Shown in pieces: positions 1 to 11,880 of a stretch of 64,000 nt of DNA. The notes below the pieces were generated by a model. It had not been told where the DNA came from and made no database searches. It was given only the letters and a program-made list of their open reading frames with translations. This DNA is from Ustulina deusta (lineage: Eukaryota; Ascomycota; Sordariomycetes; Xylariales; Xylariaceae). Positions within the stretch are counted from its first letter, which is position 1. The number at the start of each line of letters is the position of its first letter. A program made the translations under genes and the position numbers. The stretch is from the NCBI GenBank assembly GCA_023159155.1, contig JAJNNX010000058.1:248001-312000 (forward strand), given 5' to 3'.

Positions 1-1276
1 GGAAGGGAATGCGAGCCGTAGGTCAGGCTGTCCGATGTGCAGATATGGCGCCAAGTACAGCACGCAGAGACTTATTATCACACACAGACTACTGAAGTAG
101 TTCACTGATATGAGGGCGTGTGTTCGTTGCCCGATGGCACGCAGTGTTGTGAAGGCGAAAGAGCTCCCTAGGACCCCCAAGAGAGCTACGCCGATGGCGA
201 CTAGGCGTTCAGATGTCGTGGGTATGTGAGAGTCGACGATTGCTGCCCCAGTTGTATCCGATTCTTGAATCATCGCCGTTGCATTTCCGATAGTCTCTAG
301 GGCCGCCTGAACAGCCCCTTCCCCCTGAGCCGGATTCGAAAACAAGCTCGTGGGTTTCGTGATCAACACCACACCCCCTAGAGCCAAGAACGACGCAAGC
401 TGCTCAGTCCGTGTATATGGATCCTTAAGGAAAAGATGACACCAATACCCTGCCAGGTTCGGCGCTAGGAACGTAATAACAGTTGCCTCCGCAAGCGGTA
501 GGTACTTAATTGAGTACCAAATTCCGTAGATCCCAAAGAAGCCCGAGACGCCACGGGCTACAAGTAACGCCCGGACTTTTGGATTACCACTACAACATTC
601 AATGTTAGTTATCGCTATTTTAGGTATGATTCATAAGAGGTTTCAGCTGTGTGAAAAGCCCCCATGACGTGATTCTAGTTCGAAAAGAACCCTCCACTCT
701 TTAAAATAACGAAAATAGGAAACAAAAAAAATCACCCCGAGTTACTTACAGCACGCCGTAGGGGATCCGCTGCCAGACAATGTAGAGAGAGCACCCGACG
801 GTCGTTATAAGCATGCGCCAGAATAGGAGCTGCATGGGATGAAGCTTCGTGTCGACATCGCCTAGCTCAAGGAGGCGCGCGAATAGGTTCATCAATGCTC
901 CAAAGAGTTGTGCACTAACCACGAGGATGGAGCCTTTGTGTTTTTCCCACTGAGAAACACAGAATCTATGCATATTTGTGTGCCTAGAGACCTCACCAGG
1001 AGGCGGTATCGATGCCGCTCTTATCGATGTGGGAAGTAGGAAATGACCCTGAAAGTTTCGTGCCGGTGACGCCTGTCCATCTCGGTGGATGGATCTTTGG
1101 GGGGTACGTCGGAGGTCGCTAGTATCGAACAGATTCGCATCTATTTTGCTTTGCCTGTCGTCCTCTCTATGCCCATAGGGTGTCGGTGGAGCGGGATCAC
1201 CCGTGGTACGTTGCAAGTCCTCGAGGTAGTGGTTTTTGGGTCCATCAGTCGGATATTTCACTGCTGGTGAAGTCAT
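1..1276 (-). CDS. EamA/DMT-family membrane transporter (C-terminus cut by window edge)
   Basis: Multi-pass membrane protein of the drug/metabolite transporter (EamA) superfamily; the substrate cannot be told from the sequence. Exon 1 runs 1276-750 and exon 2 runs 589-1, still open at the window edge. The 160-bp intron (589/590 to 749) has a GTAAGT donor, an ACTAAC branch point and a TTGTAG acceptor, and it keeps the frame (CT|T, giving GVLGNPKVRALLVARG). About 115 hydrophilic residues come first. Then EamA hallmarks follow: QLFGALMNLFARLLE as the first helix, LLVARGVSGFFGIYGIWYS, and YLPLAEATVITFLAP. The first EamA repeat is complete and the second begins with a helix starting LVAIGVALLGVLGSS. 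ATG at 1276 is the first in frame. The family and splicing are clear; the true N-terminus is less certain because the leader is poorly conserved in this family. Confidence 0.85.
590..749 (-). other. Intron of the EamA transporter gene
   Basis: GTAAGT donor at 749, ACTAAC branch sequence and TAG acceptor at 590. Removing it joins two halves of one EamA repeat in frame. Confidence 0.85.
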
Positions 1277-2301
1277 GGTCTACTTCTAGGAGCCAACTTA
1301 TCACGAGTCGAGACAGGAACGAATACTTCACTCCTGAAACCATAATCGAAGGTTTTGCAAACATGGGATGGAGAAAAGGGTGCCGTCTCTTTATTGCTAG
1401 GCACAGTAAGATGACTTTCAGGCGAGGAACCGAGATACGGGACTCGGACACACAACAATTGAACTCGGATGCGTCAGCAAAGGAATCCCATCCTCATCGT
1501 CTGTCTGGTAGGCCCACTCTCATAGCTTATCACCCGCTGCAAGATGCGTGAGCAGGTCAACCCAACAAGGTTGCTTGAACCTAAAGCTTGCGAAGCTCGG
1601 ATGCACCGCCTATTGAATATCACAGTCTTAACTCCTCAGATCTATGCTCGATGTGGTAGCCATGGGGCCTTTAGAGTCTCGAATAGCAACAACTACCCTA
1701 CCGTCCATGTTGTATTATTATGGCGGCAGAATTGCCGGAACGGTACTGGGCTCCAAAACGTTGCGCCGATATCGCCAGATGGATGGAAGTTGGGACACAA
1801 GAGTTTGAATCGGAACTACCCCGCGAGATCCCGGGATAATGAAATCCAGATTGTGGAGTACCATCGGTAGTCGTTGTGACGGGGCGGCAATAACAATAAG
1901 AAGGACAGAGAATATCGGGAATAGGCTTTAAGGCTACCTACGTAGTCTCCGGCATCTTTTTGGCTTTCGAGGAGCCTAGTAGCGCTGAACCGCCAAGTGG
2001 CCTCGCAACGCCGGCTTCTGCTGCTAAGTAACGTCGATCACTCGCCTTACATATTCGTTGGGGATTCACGAGTTGCTTCTCGATACTGACATGAGCCCCT
2101 TGGAGGTGTATATTCATCTAAGACAAGCTGTGCTCTCTGGTTGTGCCTTGGTGCTGCTATGGTGCAATCTATTCATCAATGACCTTTGTTGAAAGCAATC
2201 TGGTATCCCCAAACTCCGCTGCTATGCATTAAGTAGAGTCGACGTGAGTCGCCATTCTGAAACGGGCGAAAGGCAATTGAAATAGGCATAATTCCCGTAA
2301 C
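1277..2301. other. Intergenic region, promoter side of the transporter and 3' side of TAF13
   Basis: Both neighbours are on the minus strand, so this holds the transporter promoter and the TAF13 terminator region. Small open frames exist on both strands (for example 1544-1870 plus), but none resembles a family I know and none has convincing splice signals. No repeat or RNA gene was seen. Confidence 0.6.
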
Positions 2302-2873
2302 TTATTTTGCGCCGGCCTTCCTCTTCTTCGCGCCGGAGCCACGAGACGAGGTCTCGGCACCAAGCTCCTTCAGATCCAGATCATCGTCGAGACCAAGAAG
2401 CTCGTCCTCCTCTTGCTTTGGATTATTCATATCCTTGTCCCTCGTGGCCATATCTTTCATGAGGGCGTCGTCGTCTTGGTTGAAGGTCTTACGCATCTCC
2501 TTGATGGTCTGCCGCTTCTCTATCATGGCCTTGACTTTGCCGAGATATTGCGGGTTGCGGCGCAGAGCGAACTCGAAATCGTCGAACTTGAGCTTCTGTC
2601 GACCTGCCACCTGAGCATGCCGACTTGCCTCGAAGCACACGCCCTCCAAAAACTCGGTCACGATCTCATCTAGCACGCGCACTGTCTCCGGGATGGGATC
2701 GCGAACGTCTCCGTAGGCATAGAGCAGGGCGGCAACTAAAATCCACGGGGGTGTTGTTAGATATAATACATCTTGCGAGTATCCACGGATGCATTGAGGG
2801 AAAAGAACTTACTCTCTTTGGGATTGAACGTCTCTTTGCCGACGTGCTTACCGGCACGAGCGCGAGGCTCCAT
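2302..2873 (-). CDS. TAF13: TFIID subunit TAF13
   Basis: Histone-fold subunit of the general transcription factor TFIID, which pairs with TAF11 in the nucleus during RNA polymerase II preinitiation complex assembly. Exon 1 is 2873-2813 and exon 2 is 2735-2302; the 77-bp intron has a GTAAGT donor, TCTAAC branch point and TTTTAG acceptor. The product is 164 residues. The N-terminal start MEPRARAGKHVGKETFNPKE leads into the histone-fold segment ALLYAYGDVRDPIPETVRVL and then LDEIVTEFLEGVCFEASRHA. LKFDDFEFALRRNP is the conserved TAF13 signature. An acidic, lysine-rich tail ends in KKRKAGAK. ATG at 2873 was chosen because it yields the usual short N-terminus. It is divergent from KSH1, with 611 bp between their start codons. 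Confidence 0.95.
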
Positions 2874-3484
2874 CTCGAGATTGAGGGGAAAAGCCGGCTC
2901 GCCCACGCGTTCCTACCTCGAGCTTCACTATGGATTGTATTATAAAGGCTCCTTATATTTGCTGCTATGTGATATCGTATGTCCGAGGCCGCGAGTGGTG
3001 TTGGTTGAGTTGCGGCTATTTGACGTGCAATTTGAAGGTTCCAGGTGGGCTGAAGCCAGGTAGGTATTGTAGATACCTAAGCTAGTGGATACTGCACTAC
3101 CCGAGGCAGGTACAGGTAGTACTATCGAGATAGTTCAGGTCGGTACCTACATAGAGCTATTAGGTAGGACCTCCCCACTAACAGCTTGCTTAGGTGGCTC
3201 TCAGCACATGGCTGGCTGACATACCTACTGGTTTAAATCTCGGGTAAACTCCACCATGGACCACTAGGTACCTAGGATAGGTATGTACTTAGTACTACCT
3301 AGGTAGGTACCTATCTTGTGTATCTGGCTTCTGCGGCTTCGACGAAAGAAGGCTGAATGAAGCTTGCCCACATTGAAGTTCGAGGCCGCGACTACAACGT
3401 AATATCTAACCCACCGACAATACACCACAGGCCTTTCATCTCCTACCAGCTCTACTGCATCTCGAGTCCCGGCGTCCCAAAAGA
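2874..3484. promoter_or_regulatory. Shared divergent promoter region of TAF13 and KSH1
   Basis: The only space between two oppositely transcribed housekeeping genes, so it must carry both promoters. It is unusually dense in TAGGTA/TACCTA motifs between 3059 and 3313. No clear TATA box was seen. Confidence 0.5.
3059..3313. repeat. Cluster of TAGGTACCTA-type palindromes
   Basis: Repeated AGGTAGGTA, GGTACCTAC and TAGGTACCTAGG words. The arm at 3265-3276 (TAGGTACCTAGG) is nearly the reverse complement of 3298-3313 (CCTAGGTAGGTACCTA), so the two could fold into a hairpin. Similar words recur in most other intergenic regions of the window. Confidence 0.7.
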
Positions 3485-3924
3485 ATGGTATGGACCAACC
3501 CCTGGCTTGTCTCTGCTGCTTTGCTAACCGTTTGTCCCAGTCTGCGCTGTTCAATTTCCAGAGCCTGCTGCTCGTCATCCTCCTGCTCATTTGCACGAGC
3601 GCCTACGTCCACAACCTATTCCCGACAATACTCGACCGCAACAAGCAAGGGTACGTGATTCACGCCTAGGCAGAGTCGGAGCAAACACCAGCCAGCGCTG
3701 GGACTCGACACGGGCGCATTTGGGCAGAACTAGACTGAGTGCGAGTACAGGTTGATGGGCATATTCTGGAAGGCCGCACGGATAGGCGAGCGATTAAGTC
3801 CATACATAAGTCTCTGTTGTGTGTTCATGGCGGTACGACAGACATTGCAGATTCACCCCACAAAACTACCTTGACCTCAGACTGACAACGTGACGCCCAG
3901 GTCTCCATGGTTATCGGCACCTAA
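3485..3924 (+). CDS. KSH1: Kish/KSH1 small secretory-pathway membrane protein
   Basis: Orthologue of yeast Ksh1 and metazoan Kish (TMEM167), a very small membrane protein of the early secretory pathway. Exons: 3485-3487 (coding part is only the ATG), 3541-3650, 3751-3832 and 3901-3924, giving 72 residues, the same as my recollection of the yeast length. The protein begins [20 protein letters not shown] (signal-like first helix), continues with [15 protein letters not shown] and [20 protein letters not shown], and ends FMAVSMVIGT. Introns have GTATGG, GTACGT and GTACGA donors and CAG acceptors; the first has a TGCTAAC branch point close to its acceptor. Phases agree at every junction (ATG|TCT, GG|G, GCG|GTC). 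Identity is very secure because the whole length matches the family; the first splice is the only inference that supplies a start codon. Confidence 0.93.
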
Positions 3925-6900
3925 TTCATCGTCCTCGCGATTGGTTTCAAGAGCGGGGCATAGGGGCGCGCAAAAGGAGTTCAGGCTGGGGGGTTTTTTT
4001 TTTCTTTCAGCGAGGAATCTGTGGACTGGCATCGCGAAGACGCGTCTGTGTTCAATACGCAACTCGAATGGCGACTACCGACGTCTCCTGGAATATCGCA
4101 TAGCCGCCGCTTTCTACAGCCAGATAACACGTTCTACGATGATCAAGGGCTTCATTCGCCAGGCTTAGCCCTGTCGGTCTTCCGTTGCCGTGCCTATCCA
4201 CCGTAGAAGACCGTTGCACCGGTATTACCTCGTGTAACAGCTCTTCGGCTGGTTTGGGCCACGCACCATCTGAACTTCAGATAATGTATGCCTGAAGTAG
4301 ATCCTGAGAGACTCCGGCGACTTCCGGCGTGTCTAAGGATGGACTTCAAAGGACCAATCTCAAGCTAGAAGCTCCGTCGACACGCAGTAGCACAGTGGGT
4401 AGCACTTTTGGCCTCTGTAGTCTAAAGTATTAGAAGATCATCGTGCTTGAATCTTGGTTCCCCTCATTGGACAAATTCAGCCTTGTGGCCTTGCGATGGA
4501 ACGTAGCATGCCATCGTTTTCTTGATGACCTCAGCGTGGGGCACCCGAAATTGTGCCAAAAAATTACAACGAGTCTGCTGACGCCGTCATACGATGAACA
4601 CATGCGCATATGTACACTACGGTTGCGATAGACGGTTGCATCTTTTGATGGCGGCCCGAATGCTCTACTGTATTAAACTTGATATTCGCTAGATTCTAAC
4701 GCATGTCTTAGACAGGGGTGTCAGAGAGCCTTCTACGTGTATAATGTGGCCATAAGAAACGAGGAGCCCATAGTGTTGATGTCAAGGCGTTACTCTCGAT
4801 GAGCATCTGGCGTTGAAAATGGTGAAATGTGGTGCTATATGACCTGATTCTGACCCCAAACCACCATCGTATGTCCTGATCGACGACTTGGAGAGCGTGT
4901 CAAGGAAGCATACCTACCGGTAATGTAGGTACACTACACTACATTACTATACTACCTATGTAGGTGGTAGACACTACTCTACGGGCAGGGGGCAGCCTTG
5001 CAGATACGGATCCGTTGAGCTAAAAGCAAGACGTCTTGGTCCGTGGCCGCATAACGGGCCAATCGAAGCTGTTAGTGTAGAGACGGCAAATAAGCTACAG
5101 GAATGCGGCAATGGAAGATGCGGATTCTATTTGTGATCTTCAATCGCGATGATAGGTACTAGTATGTATGCAGTATATGTCAGCTCACCGGTTACACCTG
5201 ACTTGGCTGGCGACTCCGAAGTGGATTGATTCCACTACACTACTCGTGTATCTCTTGATCGAGTTGTGTCAAGACGTTGAAGTGAAGATCAGCATCCGTG
5301 CATGCATGCATAATTCCATGCCATCTCGCACGGTTCAATCCTAGGGTCTTGGTACGAATTGCTACACTACCAAATTCCTGCGTGATCGTCGTATACCTTA
5401 CACTAGGACGTGGGAGTCCTACATCTGCAGTCATCAATCGCAGGGAGATTATCTTTTCATGCGGGTTAAGTAGGCGTTCCTCTCGATACTCCGAGACAAC
5501 ACTTCCTTCTTCACTAGTGGCACCTGCTGCCACCTACACACACTGCCTACTAGTCGTACTAGTAGTATATAGAGAGCTGCAGGTTCTTTCTGCCCAGGAT
5601 CGAAACGGCCAGGAACGGGGTAGCCCCGGTTTCATTCCTGTCTGTTTGGGCAAGCCTGAAACGACGTCACACTACTGCCATGCATAGAACACCGAACTGC
5701 AGATACCCTTGGTTACACGAAACGAAGGAATCCCGGCAGTCGAAATTCTAGAAAGAGTTCGTGCGAGGAAGGAGAAGCGTTGTATCTCATCCTCTTGCGG
5801 CTGAGGCTGAAGGATTAACAAGACGAAAATAGTTCGAGGCGAACGATGGCATCCTAAGAAACAGCGAGACGATAGCATCATTTCAGGCTTGATGGGGGTG
5901 GGTGCTTCAAACAATGGGCTATCGCCAATCAGTCGGGTGCTTGCTTAGGTACGTTAGAAGGTTGAATGCAGTCGGCATGATAGATTCGTCTGGCAGCCTC
6001 GTGATAAGGCAGGTAACCGACCGTCTCGTCTCCAAGGAAGACCGTGGTTCTATACCCATCTATTCTCGACGACACGGCTTCTTGCGTTACATGTCCGCAA
6101 AAAAAGGCTGTCGGGCATGGTCCGATATCTGCACCGCCGAGCCCTTTGGTTTCACGCGTCATTCCAGACCGAACGACTTTTTTTCCCCAGTTGTTGTCAT
6201 GGCGAACAGGAAGCGTACCTCCACTAGTTAGTTTAATGAGTGTAAAGCCGAACGGTGGACAGTCAGCCACTTTAATGCCTCCCGTACACTAAGGCGATAA
6301 CAGTCGCAATCCCGCTTATGGTTTTATCTGCAGGCGATGGGCCGAGTTGTCCGGCAGCATCGTAGAGAGAATAGCCAGATTCAAGAAAGGTGGAATGACG
6401 CATCCAAGCAGTGGCGTCTCGGCAGGGAGTAATAAACTTGATTGACAGACTAGGAACGCATGTGTTGTTTGCATTTCTTCTCTCCCCCTCCCCTCTCTCT
6501 CTCTTGCGATCATGCATGTTCCAACATAGGCATATAGTGTAGTTCGCCCAAATTTGTCCCACAACTCAACGCGAGTGGTGTGTTGACGAGTGTTACAAAC
6601 AGGAAACGGTGCTGAAAGAAGAAGCTGAGATTGCGTTGCAAGTTAGGCGGCGAATGGGAGCCCTGCTATTTTCAGCTAACTTCCTTGTCCAACAGGGAGT
6701 CTGTGGTCTGCTGTACAGGGCCATCCGAGCTTCACCTGTCATTGCGTACGCTAGGTATTGCGACATTGCAAGGGGGCCATGAGGCCAACGGTGAACAATC
6801 CCGGATGATATGATCCTCTTAAAGTTTCCAAGCATGCTGGCACGCGTCGGTTTATTGAGTGTATTGAAGACGATGACTAGGTAGTGTATATTGCTGTCTG

Positions 6901-8369
6901 GACAAGGCAAGTAGTAGTGTACACTACTACGTACTTAGTATATAGTATAGGTGACCGTACAGTAAGGAGGACTTGCATGTGTACTGTACAGATACTATGT
7001 AGGTTAAGTATGCGTAGGTACTTATACGTGTAGGGAAGCGGAACGGGCGTTGACATTTATTAGGTACGCGACATCAGCGGCGCTATTAATGGCATTATCA
7101 ACCGCGCCCAGTTGACGCCACAAAACGGCGAAAAAAATGGTCTAACAAATGACCGGTTTTACACAGTTGACACAAACAACCGATAGGAACGTACTTCCGT
7201 ACTTCCGTCCTTCCTTCGAAGTAGTGTGCCTTTCATGATTCGCTCTCCTCATCGGGAAATTTTTGATTCTCTGCTTGCTTCGAGAGGACTCATTACTGAC
7301 AATACAGGTAGGGAGCGTTAGCCTGGGCGGGTACATAATTGTTATCCTTCGCCTCACATTAGCCCCCTGTGCCTATCCGGGTCACTAGTGTAAACAAGGC
7401 TATTGAAATTACGATGCTTATCTCATCTCGGTATTGACGAGATTGTACCCATTGGATCGTCTCTCTGGAATTGTTTTTGCAAATCATCAGAACTTTATAA
7501 AGGTTTTGAGGCGCACTGTGGCTGAGGCCGTTCATATAACACGGAATCTGTATCAATGTGGGAGATATATAAAGGATCACCTGTTTACCCTAATTGGTAA
7601 AGAATGTCGCGATACAACATCCCTTAGAAGAATTATTATCTACTATATCCCATGTGTGTGAATCAGATGTTGTATCTATTCGACTTTCTTAGACAATTGC
7701 ACATAGGTTTCAAGGATACATAATATTTGATTTAGATGGGTGCTTGCTGAGAACCAAGTAGCTTAGATGTCAACACCTAGGTACTTAAATGTCTAAAACG
7801 TCATAGTGTATCCAGATGTCTAACACAAGCAATAGTAACAGGTCCTCATCACTACCCTCGACGTTACATGATTCTGTTCTTTTTGTTGTAACTGATCACA
7901 ACATATACCTTGACCAACAAGCCTCGTCTTGTTTGATTGACGTAGTTTCGGGCTATGGGTGCCTTGCCAAACTGCTAACCTAACTCAGGCGTCCGTCGGC
8001 AGTAGGGGCCGGGGAAACCTTTAGTTTATACACAGAGAGTATAGTAGTTTTGAATGATGCTGACTAGTCTAATCATCCTTGATAACTAGTTTCTTGACTT
8101 GATAACTCGATACTATGAAATATTACGTAGGCACAGCGTATGTTCTATCTTCAAGTGTGGTGGGGGGCGGTTGACTTCAAGATGCATACACTCCTAAGTG
8201 GGAAGTCATACTTCTTGCCAAAGAAACCCCAAACTGATACATCCCCAAGGGCAGAGCTGAACCACCAATTGTCCTGTGGCTCGTCGCCACCATCACATCT
8301 GCATTGCTCTAATGCGCGCACTCACACCACACTGATATAGGTACAGTAGTGTAGTACTTTGCCTCAGGA

Positions 8370-8383
8370 GGGGGGGGGGGGGG
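8370..8383. repeat. Poly-G run of 14
   Basis: Fourteen consecutive G residues followed directly by GTAGGTAGGTAG-type sequence. It is likely length-polymorphic and a possible place for sequencing error. Confidence 0.8.
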
Positions 8384-9805
8384 TAGGTAGGTAGCAATGG
8401 TAGTTGAATTATTGATTTAAGATGTGGGCTCTTAATAAGCTCACTAATGCAAAAGAAACATCCCAGGTCGCATCGGTATTACTGCACAAAATCTTTAATG
8501 AGCTGACAAGACGATACGACTGGTGGGCGGTGGTCGGTTTAGCAACGCATGACTCGGTGTCCTGCAGGGAATGGCGGTCACCACAGGAGTGCACACCACT
8601 GACACTATAGTGTAGTGTACTGACCACGAGGATGGTGGAGATGTACCCATGGTTCATTGTACCGTGTTAGTGTATACTACAGGTACGATAGGTATTTGAT
8701 ATGATGGTGTTATGCAGGGACTTTTAGACAGTCGACTAGGTTCCTGCTATGCTGGAATAGTATACCTCAGGTTGGTCGTAGTGTATGATATACTTTTGCA
8801 GCCTGGGTGTTTACACTATTATAAAACCCCTGGACAGAGCCCTGGATTTGTGTCTGGGATACCCCTACATACGCTAGACGATCACTGCTCCCTCACCTGT
8901 CTTGTGGCAATCCCGAAGCGATGGAAACTTTTAAGTGGGCGAAACCAAAAGGGGAAGGGGAGTTGAGCAGAAATCGGTGGCCGAGGAAGGCGAGAAACAC
9001 CTACCAATGAGGTAGATACTAAGTAGGCAAGTATGTAGGTAGGTAAGTAGAGGCAAGTATACTACCCAGTTTAGCGTAGTCCCTCGTACTTACGTGGCAG
9101 CGAATTCCACGGCATCCACTATGTAGGTACTGACTCTCCCCGAACAGAACCCCGAACATCCCTAATATGAGGCGCCACGGAATGGCAAACGAGCCCTAAA
9201 GACCCCCTAGACAGCGCCGAGACAGTGCCCTAGCATCGCACCAATTCCGACTTGCTTAGGGGACCAAGGGGCTAGTGCACAGTACCATTCAGGCCCTTGC
9301 GGTTAGTAAAGACGGGAGTTATTGGTTAGGTAGGTTGGCGGGTTAGGTACTTCCACATCAAGGATCTAGGTTAGGCGATCCTAATGGAACAAGTTTCCTC
9401 GCATGTAGGGACACAACAAACATCCACCGTTCCTGCGAGCTGTGTTTGATCAGCTATAAACATCACAGGATCTCGGGATTTTATGTTTGCAGACCGCCAT
9501 CTCAACAGACGCTTCCTTTGGGTCTCTCTATTGGCAACCTAGGGGGGGGCGGCATCGCACAAACCATACGACATCACAAACCCGCGAGAAGGGGGTTATC
9601 GTGTATCGTGGCTCGGGTCTATTAATAAAGAGACCGCCATCGGAGGATGAGGCGTGCAAGCCAGACCAGTCAGCTTTGCTGGCTCACCACCACCTTCATC
9701 TTCGTTGTGGCCGAACACCTGCACGACTCTTACCCTCGGAATTGCATCTCCTGTATGTAGTGCAGGTATGGGCCTATTGCAAGCTGCACATTACCTCCTA
9801 GTACG

Positions 9806-10029
9806 TAGGTACCTACTATGTGTGTTTATATGTTGGTGTGTGCCCAGACAACTAGTATCAAGCCGGTCTATGCACGTTTGTTCGACTTTGCAACTAAAAT
9901 CCTCGATGAATGAACAAATGAATGACTGGGGCCGTTGTCACCGCGCTTTTGTGCCCAACACAGAAGAACCAACCCAACACCGCCTACCCCTTACACGTGT
10001 TGCCTCCAACTACCTAGGTACCTACTATG
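9806..10029. repeat. Pair of identical TAGGTACCTACTATG words
   Basis: The 15-mer TAGGTACCTACTATG occurs at 9806-9820 and again at 10015-10029, in the same orientation. The sequence between them is unrelated, so these are copies of the dispersed motif rather than a long duplication. Confidence 0.75.
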
Positions 10030-10068
10030 CTAACTTTCTCCCTTGCTTACATATGTATCCATCATCCA

Positions 10069-10173
10069 CCTATCTACCTAATCTAATCTATCTATCTATC
10101 AATCTATACATCTATTAGGTATCTGTCTATCCATCGATCGATCTATCTATCGGTCTACCTAATCTACCTATCT
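10069..10173. repeat. CTAT-rich microsatellite
   Basis: Imperfect tetranucleotide array (CTAT, ATCT, ATCG variants) of about 100 bp with interruptions. Confidence 0.85.
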
Positions 10174-11158
10174 GCACTACTAAGAGTCCAGTCCAAGATG
10201 GCTGTGCTGCATTAATGATGCTGGATTCCTCAACCAATTTCTCCTGCAGTCTACGCTCTCGACTATGCAGCTCTCGACCACCTAGAGCCGTGGCAAAGGG
10301 CATAATTACCACTCGCAACTAACTGCATTGCACAGCCCAATACACACTTTGCTTCCACAATGGTTACAGTACATAGTAGTAGTAGGTATTGCATTGCATA
10401 ACGGCATGGTCCTGGATACGTGTACAACCTGAAGTACCCGTACCCTTTCAACCGTTGCTCACCGTCTGCTCAGAGCACCGAAATCCCTGCAGACGGTGGT
10501 GTATGGCGATCTCATTTGGCTGATCTGACCAATCTTCACGTATCCATGTAGGAGAAGCCATACACCATGTACGGGCAGAATACCTATACGGGCATACAGA
10601 CCTGCCTCCTACACGACAGGACTGCACCGCACGGCGCGGCACTGCAGCGTAGATGTTCCAACAGCATAGCACCTAAGGTATGAATGAGCATTATCACACC
10701 ACCAGCAGAATAAAGCACCCGGGCACTCCACCATTCTGCTGATCCTGTCTCCGACCCCGTGACCGCCTCTCCTTCTCCCCCTTTGGACCCTGACATCCTT
10801 GACATTCTAGTGTAGTGTGCAATGAATGCGTAGGCGTAGTAGTATACCAACGTCGTGCCGTTGCAGCGAAAGAAGAATCCACCCTTCCTGTTCCAGCTGC
10901 TGTCCGTCGACAACACTGGTCTAGCTCTCTTTTTACAAGTGCGATGGCCCCCAAGGTGGCAACCCAACCACGACAATTAGGACGGTAACTAATAAAGGGA
11001 TACGCGCAGGCGGCAAGATAGACACACTCCAAGTACGCCAGCGATTGATGATTGTGATTGCCTGGCAGGCAAGAGGCGAGCGAACACGACCGCCCCTCGC
11101 GGCGCCTCTCCAGTAGTGTATACTAGGTGGTCTGTCTGGGGTGCCCTTCGTTTCCGGC

Positions 11159-11325
11159 GTAGTGTAGTGTAGCGCAGCGTATACTGTACATCTTGACTCG
11201 CAGTAAGTACACTCGAATAGTTTGCCCATCCGATCGACAGCCACATGAAATATGACTAAGATAGCCACGGTACTTCGTCCACTACACTGCCTACACTACA
11301 CCGCACCGCGCTGCGCTAGTATAGG
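11159..11325. repeat. Inverted pair of TAGTGTAGTGTA / TACACTACAC motifs
   Basis: GTAGTGTAGTGTAGCGCAGCG at 11159-11179 is mirrored by CACTACACTG, TACACTACACCG and CGCTGCGCTAG between 11280 and 11320. The arms match only in blocks, so any hairpin would be imperfect. Confidence 0.5.
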
Positions 11326-11823
11326 TACGGGCTCAGGCACGGGGGCAGATGCTTCCCAGCGCCCGTTCCAGCTGCGCGTTTTGGGAGTTCAATGCCGGAC
11401 TCGTGCACCCCCAGCCAGGCCCAGCCAGGCCCCAGCCTAGCCGCTCTCGGCGCTAGTTGGCTTTTCCAGGCACTGCAACCTCGACGTCTACCAAAATGGC
11501 AATCTGGGCGTTGAGTGTGTGGATGCATCCGTACAGTACACCACCATGTGCAGGGTACAGTATCTAGTGTACGCCTCGTGCAGTGCATTGAGGATTGAGG
11601 CCCGCAATGCTTGATATGTGTTCTTCCCTCTGCAAATTTCCCCGGAACATGCTCCCCCCTTGACACGATACCGTGCCTGGATGTGCCCAGGTACCGCCGT
11701 GGTACCTTGGGTACCTTGCCGACCACCTTGTCTCTGGTCTGAGAATCCGCTTCCCCGGTCTATTCACTCATTTTACTAATAATGCCGTTGTCGTTTTCAT
11801 ATGAAGGGCCACTCTGACACCGA

Positions 11824-11880
11824 CTGTCTCTCTCTCTCGCTCTCGCTCTTTCTACGCCATCTCCCTCAACCCTTTTTTTC
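11824..11880 (+). promoter_or_regulatory. CT-rich tract upstream of the Tcp11/Sok1 gene
   Basis: A run of CTCTCT/CTCGCT repeats about 650 bp before the start codon, of the kind that marks transcription start regions in filamentous fungi. It suggests a long 5' leader for the downstream gene. Confidence 0.45.

Noticed and set aside
3264..3596. 110-codon minus-strand frame over KSH1
   Set aside because: Overlaps the KSH1 start and first exons antisense and includes palindrome sequence.
5335..5345. B-box-like GGTTCAATCCT
   Set aside because: No A box or cloverleaf can be folded from the preceding 60 bases.
9487..11726. Several overlapping frames of 60-154 codons on both strands
   Set aside because: They run through microsatellite and palindrome sequence and contradict one another; no splice-supported gene could be built.
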